Part shown: one piece after another, positions 6,501-11,712 of the stretch | Layout: every line of letters starts with the position of its first letter | How positions within the stretch are numbered: position 1 is the stretch's first letter | From: Acidobacteriaceae bacterium | Lineage (GTDB): Bacteria > Acidobacteriota > Terriglobia > Terriglobales > SbA1 | NCBI GenBank assembly: GCA_003156615.1 | Contig: PMHI01000178.1 | Location: 1-11,856 of the forward strand | Length of the DNA: 11,856 nt | Reading direction: 5' to 3' | Notes under the pieces: model-generated | What the model was told of the DNA's origin: nothing | Seen by the model: only the letters and a program-made list of their open reading frames with translations | The model's database searches: none | Position numbers and translations under genes: made by a program

Positions 6501-8569
6501 CCAAGAGCTACCAAGACGGCAGCAACCCTGACCCGTACACCCCTACCGTCCAGTATGGGTATGACGGAGTAGCGCTCACCGGCTGCACGATCTCCCCACC
6601 AGGCGATACGGATAGCTATCCAATCGGCAGAAGCACTTCGATGTGCGACGGTTCCGGTGGAACCTCTTGGATTCACGACAAGATGGGCCGGGTGACTCAG
6701 GAATTCCGCGCAATCGAGGCAGCCTCGGTCACTCACTACATCGATTACACGTACAATCTGGATAGTTCGCTTGCCGTCTTGCAAACGCCACCCATGAAAC
6801 AGCTCAATTATACTTACAACGGTGCCGGAGAAGCGGTGAGCTTAGTGGATTCGACCGACAATATCAATTTTGCACTCAGCGGAACCTACGCACCGCCTGG
6901 TGAATTGACCGGAGCAACACTCGGCTCCGCCTCGGGCTTCGCGGGATTCGCGATTAGCAACGCCTACAATGGCCGCCTGCAACCGATAACGCTCTCTGCC
7001 GCCACCGCCTCGGCTACTGTGTTTAGCGATTCCTTTAATGTTCATCTCGGTGCCGGCGATAATGGCAATGTCTACCAGGTTGTCAACAACCGAAACAATT
7101 CCCGAAATCAGACTTTCACCTACGACAGCCTGAACCGCATTGCTACATCCGAATCTGGTACCTGGGCCGAACAGTATACGACTGATGCCTGGGCCAACCT
7201 GACCGCCATCAGCCCCTACGACGGCCTGCCGAGCGAGAGCCTCAGTACCTCCGCAGGCACAAACAATCAGCTTGCGGGCTACTGCTATGATGCAGCCGGC
7301 AACATTACCTGTAACGGCCCGGCGTCATATGTCTACGATGCGGAGAACCGCTTAGTATGGTATGGGTTTTATGGCTCCGATTATCGCTACATCTATGATG
7401 GCCGCGGAGAGCGCGTGGAAAAGTGCCTGGGGGCAAGCCCGACCACGGCATGCCCCACCAGTGGGACGTCAGGAACGCTTTACTGGCGTGGTACTGGAAG
7501 TGACACCCTGGCCGAAACCGATCTTGGAGGCAATGACCAGCATGAGTACCTCTTCTTCAACGGCCAGAGAATCGCTCGCCGCGATACAACCTCCAGCGGA
7601 ACGACGACGGCGGTGTATTACTACTTTTCCGACCATCTGGGTTCGCACGGCGTGATGGAGAATGCAACTGGAACCACCTGCGAGCAGGACATCGATTATT
7701 ACCCCTATGGCTACGTGCAGAACGACTATTGCGATACAGACCTGAATAACTATCGATTCACGGGGAAAGAGCGAGACTCTGAGAGCACCCTCGACAATTT
7801 CGGAGCACGCTATTACGAATCGTTCCTGGGCCGCTTCATGACGCCTGATCCCGTCCACATCCTGAAACAGAAGCTCGTTGATCCGCAGCAGTGGAACATG
7901 TACGCATACGTCCGCAATAACCCTCTACGGTTCACGGATCCGAAGGGCAAATCGATCGAATTAACGGGAACCGACGAAGAGCGCAAGAAGCAGTTGCAAG
8001 CTTTGCAGTCGGCAGTAGGCAAACAGGCTGGGAGCTATCTCTATGACAATGCCGTGACGACGAAAGACAAGGGCGGCAATCAATTAACAACACACTACGT
8101 CGGAGTGTACACAAACGGCCCAGATGGGAAAGGGCCATCTTTCGGAAGGCTGAACGCTGCTGCGAACAAAATCGGAGGGATCATCGGAGACGCAAATCGA
8201 GGTGCAACGATCGTGTTCAATCCCCCAGGGACGCAGATAGGGCGCTCGTACCTAGGATCAATTGACGATCACCGAACCCCAGCAGCGACCATCTCCTACG
8301 GTACAGGCGCGACGATCCACCTCAGTTCCGGGCCGCCCGGTGCCCTGCCAGGCGATTTGTTAAGCGATGGCCAGGCGGCTGCGCAGAGCTTCGGTGAGAT
8401 TCTTAGCCATGAATTGGGCCATGTCGACAGCGATTGGTATCACGGTGGGCAGGATAGTAGTGGAGACGCCGTTCGGATGGAAAACCAGACACGCCAATTG
8501 GAAGGTGAGCCACTCCGCACTGGACACGACGTTCAAGGCGATGTTCAGTTGAACGGAATGCCTTACTAG
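3524..8569 (+). CDS. Rhs (RHS/YD-repeat) polymorphic toxin with C-terminal HELGH metallopeptidase-like domain
   Basis: 1681 residues from the GTG at 3524. The N-terminus has a hydrophobic stretch (FLVLAFFSASLLLLVAQGQ) fitting a signal peptide or anchor. An N-terminal shell domain follows (DIDSINLSNGRLALNFPLLS), then a long Tyr/Gly/Thr-rich series of YD repeats (for example TTYQYS, TTYGYD, KAYDILTRLTKV near residue 722, YTYDALSDLT near 908, YVYDAENRL). The Rhs-associated core is YRFTGKERDSES (about 1411-1422) through LDNFGARYYESFLGRFMTPDP and YAYVRNNPLRFTDPKG. The roughly 205 residues after the core are the variable toxin tip. It carries HELGH (His 1629, Glu 1630, His 1633), then His 1640 and MENQTRQLEGEPLR with Glu 1653. 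This layout resembles the M91 (NleD/HopH1) zinc-protease effector family. By analogy with known Rhs proteins, the shell encloses the tip until delivery. Immunity candidate: the gene 17 nt downstream. The family call is secure; the protease subclass is less so. Confidence 0.9.
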   Translation: MPDLDVVSPSSCLGIAPTPFQTLISHCRFLVLAFFSASLLLLVAQGQSLPAPTSSAFTGEQPYQSYHGGDIDSINLSNGRLALNFPLLSYPQRGSLHLSFNLMYNNEPQHYWAQVEPKLPVLYFWGGGPLVSTLPLENGDVFVGWAEQLGVVLQTISKTVGTNTYQYPLFNIITADGTEHVLGNLGSDSNCVQNGFDSLNQTGPWESLDATGWSLNGGAVNYCTGSYPTTVTDPAGVRHLLGKDLLPSIGDEDPNGNDITLASSTMTDSVGRQITLPPNINSASNTSTSDCPVVGGVSAAHAVSWSVPAYNGQNATYTFCYASIAYTYPSIAGPGGSTPGGEGTATKLQSIVLPNGQSWQFQYNDVVAGLTQITLPTGGTISYTYTTENPTSCSIQPSLSGRWVASRTVNANDGTGAHTWSYTYNLSSSSAVVTDPLGNDVVHAFGYNVGCVAYETQTQYYQGSHTSGTLLKTVNTGYSGSMESSNTAPYLGINVVPVSVSTVWPNGQISTVTKSYDSGFDFVNYEGSVTANGIYGKVVTETESDYGSGGAGPILRTTNTNWQALSGPNAASYLANNLLSLPYSVQVENRSGTQQAYTYYGYDETALQSSGITEQKTTGESYPGNQTSVHRWLNGSTTGTTNCNAVTGGYLVTTKAYYDTGEVPTVTDPCGYLTTYQYSSTYYGAFVTKVTNALSQSTTYGYDVHTGAVTSITDPNSQMTTKAYDILTRLTKVNYPDGGSTSYCYTDLGGSTCTQGSAPYAVVKTTAITSSPVLNETSTVIFDGLGRTSHTQLNSDPSGITYALTTYDANGRKYQVYNPTRCSSITTNCNNETTWGVTTTNYDPLNRVTSVVEQDSSTVSTNYSAFPCTTVTDETGKSRQSCVDGLGRMTSVIEDPGSSPHLNYQTTYTYDALSDLTNVVQNGSNSAYARTRTFVYDSLSRVTTASNPESGTISYAYDADSNLITKTAPLPNQTGTATVTTTDKYDKLNRPTTKSYQDGSNPDPYTPTVQYGYDGVALTGCTISPPGDTDSYPIGRSTSMCDGSGGTSWIHDKMGRVTQEFRAIEAASVTHYIDYTYNLDSSLAVLQTPPMKQLNYTYNGAGEAVSLVDSTDNINFALSGTYAPPGELTGATLGSASGFAGFAISNAYNGRLQPITLSAATASATVFSDSFNVHLGAGDNGNVYQVVNNRNNSRNQTFTYDSLNRIATSESGTWAEQYTTDAWANLTAISPYDGLPSESLSTSAGTNNQLAGYCYDAAGNITCNGPASYVYDAENRLVWYGFYGSDYRYIYDGRGERVEKCLGASPTTACPTSGTSGTLYWRGTGSDTLAETDLGGNDQHEYLFFNGQRIARRDTTSSGTTTAVYYYFSDHLGSHGVMENATGTTCEQDIDYYPYGYVQNDYCDTDLNNYRFTGKERDSESTLDNFGARYYESFLGRFMTPDPVHILKQKLVDPQQWNMYAYVRNNPLRFTDPKGKSIELTGTDEERKKQLQALQSAVGKQAGSYLYDNAVTTKDKGGNQLTTHYVGVYTNGPDGKGPSFGRLNAAANKIGGIIGDANRGATIVFNPPGTQIGRSYLGSIDDHRTPAATISYGTGATIHLSSGPPGALPGDLLSDGQAAAQSFGEILSHELGHVDSDWYHGGQDSSGDAVRMENQTRQLEGEPLRTGHDVQGDVQLNGMPY
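7757..7848 (+). repeat. Rhs core repeat, copy 1 (in the full-length Rhs gene)
   Basis: This encodes FTGKERDSES through GRFMTPD. It aligns without gaps to 8950-9041 in the orphan cassette: 67 of 92 positions match by eye, with an exact 22-nt run at the end (7827-7848 against 9020-9041). Such core homology just before the variable tip is where Rhs tip exchange by recombination is expected. Confidence 0.8.
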
Positions 8570-8586
8570 GCGGGGGCACAGGAGCA

Positions 8587-8892
8587 ATGAAACTCATTGG
8601 CTTGAGTAGCTATCGCAGATATACAACAGCGTCCGTGGTAGTGCTTACGATATTTGCTGTTGCCAACGCTCTCAATTTTCGTCGGCGGGTTACGTGCTGG
8701 GACTGCTTTTTCCCCTACGGACTGCCGTTTACGTTATATCAAGAAGGCGGTGAGGGCGGTGGCGCGGGCATCGTTTGGCCAGGGCTAGTTGCAGATGTTG
8801 TAATTTTGATCCTCGCCTCAGCACTCTTAGGCTGGATTTGGACGATGATTGCGCTACGGCATTCAGGCCGATCGTCCGTCGGGGATCACTAG
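8587..8892 (+). CDS. Two-helix membrane protein with CxxC, candidate immunity protein
   Basis: 101 residues. The ATG lies 17 nt after the Rhs stop, with AGGAG at 8580-8584 only 2 nt before the start. Two hydrophobic segments are predicted by eye: about 14-29 (TASVVVLTIFAVANAL) and about 66-90 (GLVADVVILILASALLGW...). The loop between them carries RRRVTCWDCFFPYGLPF (Cys 37, Cys 40) and a Gly-rich run (EGGEGGGAGIVWPG). With Arg-rich ends flanking helix 1 the topology is probably inner-membrane. I recall similar CxxCFFPYGxPF proteins as uncharacterised in Acidobacteriota, so it may be a general membrane family co-opted here. Its position directly behind the toxin tip is the only evidence for immunity. 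Its stop overlaps the AGGA that serves the next ORF, so translation of the two is probably coupled. Confidence 0.75.
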   Translation: MKLIGLSSYRRYTTASVVVLTIFAVANALNFRRRVTCWDCFFPYGLPFTLYQEGGEGGGAGIVWPGLVADVVILILASALLGWIWTMIALRHSGRSSVGDH

Positions 8893-8949
8893 GAATCTAC
8901 GATGCGGCGTGTGCATAGCTATGATGGACATGTTCGGTCGCACTACAAG

Positions 8950-9041
8950 TTCACCGGCAAAGAACGAGACTCCGAATCTGGGCTAGACAACTTCGGAGCC
9001 AGATACAACGCTTCTACGATGGGCCGCTTCATGACGCCTGA
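8950..9041 (+). repeat. Rhs core repeat, copy 2 (in the orphan cassette)
   Basis: This is the partner of 7757-7848: ungapped, with 67 of 92 bases identical, and most differences at codon third positions or in the variable residues TLD/GLD and YYESFL/YNASTM. The divergence shows an old or imported copy rather than a recent duplication. Confidence 0.8.
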
Positions 9042-9179
9042 CTGGAGTTCGAAGCCAGCAGCCGTTCCGTTCGCTGACCCCGCGAATCCCCAATCCTTGA
9101 ACTTGTACAGCTATGTCACAAATAACTTTCTGAGTCGGATTGACCCGCTTGGGCACAACTGGTTCGACATCAATGGCAC

Positions 9180-9761
9180 GTGGCAATGGCAGAAGGGCCA
9201 CGTGTGTATCACGATGCGCATGGCAATGCCACCAAAGACAAGGGATACGCTGGTCTCCTCGTCGCGCAGGCAACCGGTACCAACAAGCAGGGAGCAACAA
9301 CGTACAAACTGACGCTCTACGACCAGAACAAAGTCGTGGCAACTGGAACGGGCTTCTCAGGCAACAACAACTATGCGAATACCGGAGCGATCAAGGATGG
9401 GAACTATCAAATCCTTGGAAGGTTCGATGCGCCGCCGACTGCGCCGAACCCCTCAAGCCCCGACAACAACCCGCCTCCCGTTTATGGGTATCAGGAAATC
9501 GATCCAAGCATAAACCCTTACGCAAACGCGGTGTACCAAGCGTATGGGCCGATGCGAGCGAGACTAAACCCTCTCGACCCCAGCGGCTCACAAGGCGCGT
9601 ACTTCCATGGGCAGTTCGGCGATGCCTTCCACTCAGAAGGCTGGACACATGGCTGCCTTTCATACGGCCGAGACACGACAATGATCGATTACATGTCGAG
9701 CCATTTTGGAAACACATGGACCGGGGTCAGTGTCGATACTCAGGTGGAGAAACCACAATGA
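9180..9761 (+). CDS. Toxin-domain frame of the orphan cassette (YkuD/L,D-transpeptidase-like), could be translated alone
   Basis: This frame can start at GTG 9180 or ATG 9186, but no ribosome binding site is visible, so independent translation is doubtful. Recognisable features are a Gly/Asn-rich beta region (TTYKLTLYDQNKVVATGTGF), then YFHGQFGDAFHSEGWTHGCL followed by SYGRDTTMIDYM. The HG...[ST]HGC spacing (first His codon 9606-9608, Cys codon 9654-9656) fits the catalytic His/Cys signature of YkuD-fold L,D-transpeptidases. The Arg or Asn usual after the Cys is replaced by Leu. The fold is known in Tlde1-type antibacterial effectors that act on peptidoglycan in the periplasm. By that analogy the target here is the cell wall. 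Confidence 0.6.
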   Translation: MAMAEGPRVYHDAHGNATKDKGYAGLLVAQATGTNKQGATTYKLTLYDQNKVVATGTGFSGNNNYANTGAIKDGNYQILGRFDAPPTAPNPSSPDNNPPPVYGYQEIDPSINPYANAVYQAYGPMRARLNPLDPSGSQGAYFHGQFGDAFHSEGWTHGCLSYGRDTTMIDYMSSHFGNTWTGVSVDTQVEKPQ

Positions 9762-10264
9762 TCCTGAGATATCTCTGCTTGGCGATGTGCTTGCTGGGGA
9801 ACGATTCTCTGAGGGCGCAAGTTGCGCCGCCCTCGGGGGCTTGGCGGCAAACAAATGTGACGTGGAAGAAGCCGCCCGCAGAGCTTGAGTTGAAGCAGCG
9901 CTATGCAGAAGCGAGAATCCTCTACTTCAGTCCCGATCAAAGGTTCATTCTGCTAGCTGGAACGGTTATTCAAGGCCCCACATCTGAGGCGATCAGTGGG
10001 GGTGATGGTCGTGTTGTTTACTTCGGAACATGGAAGCTGACCGGCAGCTCTCTTCATGTGGAGTACCGATTGATAAGCCGTACGGTTGCGAAGGAGGGCG
10101 AAACGCTCCCCGGCCCAGTTCAGAGCGAAGATGTCCGGGTTAGAGGCAGCACGCTCTTGTTCCAAAAGGATCGCTTCAGCAGGGATGAGAAGCTAGACGG
10201 CGACGGCGAGTTCAAAATCATCCTCGAGCGGGAAAGCGTTCGTCAGGGGCCATCCAGCCCTTAG
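9758..10264 (+). CDS. Secreted 168-residue protein, candidate periplasmic immunity to the L,D-transpeptidase-like toxin
   Basis: The ATG at 9758 overlaps the toxin stop (ATGA at 9758-9761), with GGTGGAG about 8-10 nt upstream. The frame extends back to 9140, but that extension runs through the toxin gene in another frame and is not protein-like. The first 21 residues (MILRYLCLAMCLLGNDSLRA) are a short signal peptide with probable cleavage near LRA-Q. The mature part is beta-rich with alternating polar and hydrophobic residues (RFILLAGTVIQG, VVYFGTWKLTGSSLHVEYRL, STLLFQKDRF) and looks like a small barrel or sandwich domain. It has no Cys after the leader, so it is not a lipoprotein. A secreted partner suits a toxin that works in the periplasm. 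I do not recognise a named family; the immunity role rests on the overlap, the position and the export signal. Confidence 0.8.
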   Translation: MILRYLCLAMCLLGNDSLRAQVAPPSGAWRQTNVTWKKPPAELELKQRYAEARILYFSPDQRFILLAGTVIQGPTSEAISGGDGRVVYFGTWKLTGSSLHVEYRLISRTVAKEGETLPGPVQSEDVRVRGSTLLFQKDRFSRDEKLDGDGEFKIILERESVRQGPSSP

Positions 10265-10284
10265 AAGCCATCGAGAACTGCTGC

Positions 10285-10407
10285 ATGGCACAGCGGAAGC
10301 GGCTTAGAAATAACGTCTGTGTCCTGATGATCCTCGCGCTATGCGCGGCGAGCTGGGCAACGGACAAGAGGACAAGAGTACGGCAGCGAAAGCCGACCGC
10401 CTGGTGA
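10285..10407 (+). pseudogene. Signal-peptide frame of the L,D-transpeptidase gene, cut off by an 8-bp duplication
   Basis: ATG 10285 begins 20 nt after the previous stop and encodes a textbook signal peptide, MAQRKRLRNN plus VCVLMILALCAASWA, then TDK. After the second copy of GACAAGAG it runs out of frame to a TGA at 10405-10407. Removing one 8-bp copy gives ...SWATDKSTAAKADRLVIVKS, joining directly and in the correct frame to the enzyme domain. So the two frames are almost certainly one gene interrupted by the duplication. No strong ribosome binding site is seen before 10285. Confidence 0.7.
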
Positions 10408-11426
10408 TCGTGAAGAGCACGCGCACGCTCACGCTGTTCAATCACGGCCAGGTTCTCAAAACTTACCAGGTCGCGTTGGGCGGTGATCCTGTCGGTGCTA
10501 AGACAAAAGCAGGCGATCAGAAAACGCCCGAAGGCGAGTACGTAATCGACAGCAAGAACCCGCACAGCCGATTCCATCTGGCGCTTCACATCTCGTACCC
10601 AAATGCTGCTGACCGCAAACGCGCGCGCAAGCTGGGTGTGAGTCCCGGCGGCGATGTAGAAATCCACAGCTTAGAATCGAAATACGCTTGGGTCGGATCA
10701 CTGCCTCGGCAGACCAATTGGACGCCGGGATGCGTGGCCGTGACCAACCCGGAGATCGAGGAGATTTACAAACTCGTTCCAGTCGGCACGCCGGTTGAAA
10801 TCCGGGCCGATGACAAACCTGTTGAGCACCCAATCTGTCGCTGGGAATGCCGCATGAAGTTCTCTGAAATCGCGAACCGGTTGACGGGCATCTCGACTCC
10901 GCTGGTGGGGGTGTCATGGCAGCCGACCGACCTGGAAGTGAGCGCGGCTCGCCGGGTGATTGCGTTCCTGGAAGACCGCCGCGTGCTCTACGCTCCCGAA
11001 GAAATGGAGATGCCCGAGCACTGCGTCCGTTCTGTCCTGGAAATCCGTCACTTCCTTAGCGGCGAGTTGGGCAAGCTGGATGCCAAATCCGAGTTTGCCG
11101 CCAGCCTGCGGGCGATGAGAGCCGCCTGCCGGAAGTTCCTGGACCGGGTCGGAACCGATGGCCGGGAGGTGACCCTGTATGCCAACCATCACGGCCAGTG
11201 GGCGAGCTGGACGTTCTACAGCGCCCTGGGAGAGATGCGGGGTACGTTCGGGGTCCACCTGGCGAAGATCGCCGCCGAGTTCAAGCTGGACATCGGGGAC
11301 CGGCTGGCCGAAATCCTGCCTGCCAGAGCCAACGATTCGGACGATGATGACCACCTTCCTGCCCGCCGCGTGAGCTGCTGGCCAAAGTCAAGAGCGCGCC
11401 GCCTACGGCGTCGGGAGGAAGGATGA
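10341..11426 (+). CDS. L,D-transpeptidase (YkuD domain) fused in frame to a DUF6650-like region
   Basis: The open frame runs from 10341, but the ATG there has no ribosome binding site; the natural start is probably 10285 (see the 8-bp duplication). Residues about 20-155 are a YkuD catalytic domain: LVIVKSTRTLTLF, YQVALGGDPVGAKTKAGDQ, KTPEGEYVI, VEIHS (His 109) and NWTPGCVAVTNPEIEEIY (Cys 131), the standard His/Cys pair that forms 3-3 cross-links or attaches proteins in peptidoglycan. Without the duplication the enzyme would be about 187 residues up to Arg 171, a normal family length including a signal peptide. From Met 172 the sequence changes to a helical, DUF6650-like protein (MKFSEIANRLTGI..., then RRVIAFLEDRRVLY). 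The Asp- and Arg-rich end (NDSDDDD, RARRLRRREEG) looks unlike a normal domain end. As read, the enzyme lacks export, so it would be misplaced in the cytoplasm. Confidence 0.8.
   Translation: MRGELGNGQEDKSTAAKADRLVIVKSTRTLTLFNHGQVLKTYQVALGGDPVGAKTKAGDQKTPEGEYVIDSKNPHSRFHLALHISYPNAADRKRARKLGVSPGGDVEIHSLESKYAWVGSLPRQTNWTPGCVAVTNPEIEEIYKLVPVGTPVEIRADDKPVEHPICRWECRMKFSEIANRLTGISTPLVGVSWQPTDLEVSAARRVIAFLEDRRVLYAPEEMEMPEHCVRSVLEIRHFLSGELGKLDAKSEFAASLRAMRAACRKFLDRVGTDGREVTLYANHHGQWASWTFYSALGEMRGTFGVHLAKIAAEFKLDIGDRLAEILPARANDSDDDDHLPARRVSCWPKSRARRLRRREEG
10363..10378 (+). repeat. 8-bp tandem duplication (GACAAGAG)x2 causing a frameshift
   Basis: Positions 10363-10370 and 10371-10378 are identical. 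The unit is not a multiple of three; two copies put the signal peptide and enzyme in different frames, one copy restores them. Reversion by slippage would be simple, so the site could act as an on/off switch or be a recent inactivating mutation. Confidence 0.9.
10854..11426 (+). CDS. DUF6650-like protein, possible separate start inside the fusion frame
   Basis: The ATG at 10854 encodes MKFSEIANRLTGIS, which matches what I remember as the usual N-terminus of free-standing DUF6650 proteins. The body includes PEHCVRSVLEIRHFL, LRAMRAACRKFLD, HHGQWASWTFYSALGEMRG and LAKIAAEFKLDIGDRLAEIL, all helical. No stop separates it from the transpeptidase, so it may be a true fusion, or it may be translated from its own start: GGGA at 10843-10846 lies 7 nt before the ATG, a weak binding site. 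Function is unknown; the family is described only as a domain of unknown function. The final 30 or so residues are charged and probably the result of a frame change near 11340, where another frame stops at once after LPAA. Confidence 0.5.
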   Translation: MKFSEIANRLTGISTPLVGVSWQPTDLEVSAARRVIAFLEDRRVLYAPEEMEMPEHCVRSVLEIRHFLSGELGKLDAKSEFAASLRAMRAACRKFLDRVGTDGREVTLYANHHGQWASWTFYSALGEMRGTFGVHLAKIAAEFKLDIGDRLAEILPARANDSDDDDHLPARRVSCWPKSRARRLRRREEG

Positions 11427-11712
11427 CACGTCACCCCCAAACGGGAGCTGTGAGGGATACCGACCGACCCCGCGCGCTTACCTGAGTCAACCTCTTCCGT
11501 ATCAGCAATTTAGATTTTTCGTGAATTCTCGCGTTTACATTCGTAAACAAATATCATTATCAGCCGGCAGTCTTGTAAACACATTGATTCTGCGGTGGTT
11601 GTTGCTCCCGTCGCACACGGGGCCTGATTATCGAAGCGGTCCGAGTGTAGAATGTTTTGGACAGCTGGATCTCGCCTTGGCCGTTACCCGCATCCCGGCC
11701 CCGAATTCTCCG
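11427..11712. other. Intergenic region with an AT-rich core
   Basis: No gene is seen. The stretch from about 11505 to 11590 is clearly more AT-rich than its surroundings and contains the inverted repeat listed separately. TAGAAT at 11648-11653 could be a -10 element for the gene that follows, but no good -35 partner lies at the right distance. Confidence 0.45.
11533..11580. promoter_or_regulatory. Operator candidate: GTTTAC-N4-GTAAAC plus a third half-site
   Basis: GTTTAC (11533-11538) and GTAAAC (11543-11548) form a perfect 6-bp inverted repeat around ATTC. A further GTAAAC lies at 11575-11580, 32 bp after the first right arm, or about three helical turns. The core TTACATTCGTAA is one base from the TTACA-N2-TGTAA pattern bound by BlaI/MecI-type repressors, and the arms also recall plasmid KorA sites. 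TTTACA within it could serve as a -35 element. The protein that binds it is unknown. Confidence 0.45.

Larger units (their letters stand above)
8902..9761 (+). pseudogene. Orphan Rhs C-terminal cassette with L,D-transpeptidase-like toxin domain, split by a 1-nt frameshift
   Basis: Starts at ATG 8902, with AGGA (8891-8894) 7 nt upstream, 9 nt after the previous gene. The first frame (8902-9312) gives only the tail of an Rhs protein: HYKFTGKERDSES (FTGK from residue 17), LDNFGARYNASTMGRFMTPD, LNLYSYVTNN, then FDINGTWQWQKG, after which sense is lost. The protein continues in the overlapping frame (PRVYHDAHGNATKDKGYAGLL...). One extra G in the GGG at 9195-9197 would join them as WQWQKGPRVYHD. The second part holds the toxin domain, ending at TGA 9759-9761. 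There are no YD repeats, so this is an orphan tip module rather than a full Rhs. Either the gene is inactivated or the base is missing through sequencing error. Confidence 0.8.

Noticed and set aside
9186..9200. Programmed -1 ribosomal frameshift joining the two frames of the orphan cassette
   Set aside because: The bases at the junction (CAG AAG GGC in the first frame) do not form an X XXY YYZ slippery heptamer, and no clear downstream stem was found; a lost base is simpler.
9140..9757. Upstream extension of the secreted protein ORF back to 9140
   Set aside because: It overlaps the toxin domain in another frame and reads as Arg/Ser-rich noise; the ATG at 9758 begins a clear signal peptide.
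10218..11354. Minus-strand ORFs opposite the transpeptidase (10218-10667, 10498-10917, 10914-11354)
   Set aside because: They lie antisense to recognised YkuD and DUF6650 sequences; open frames there follow from the GC-rich codon pattern.
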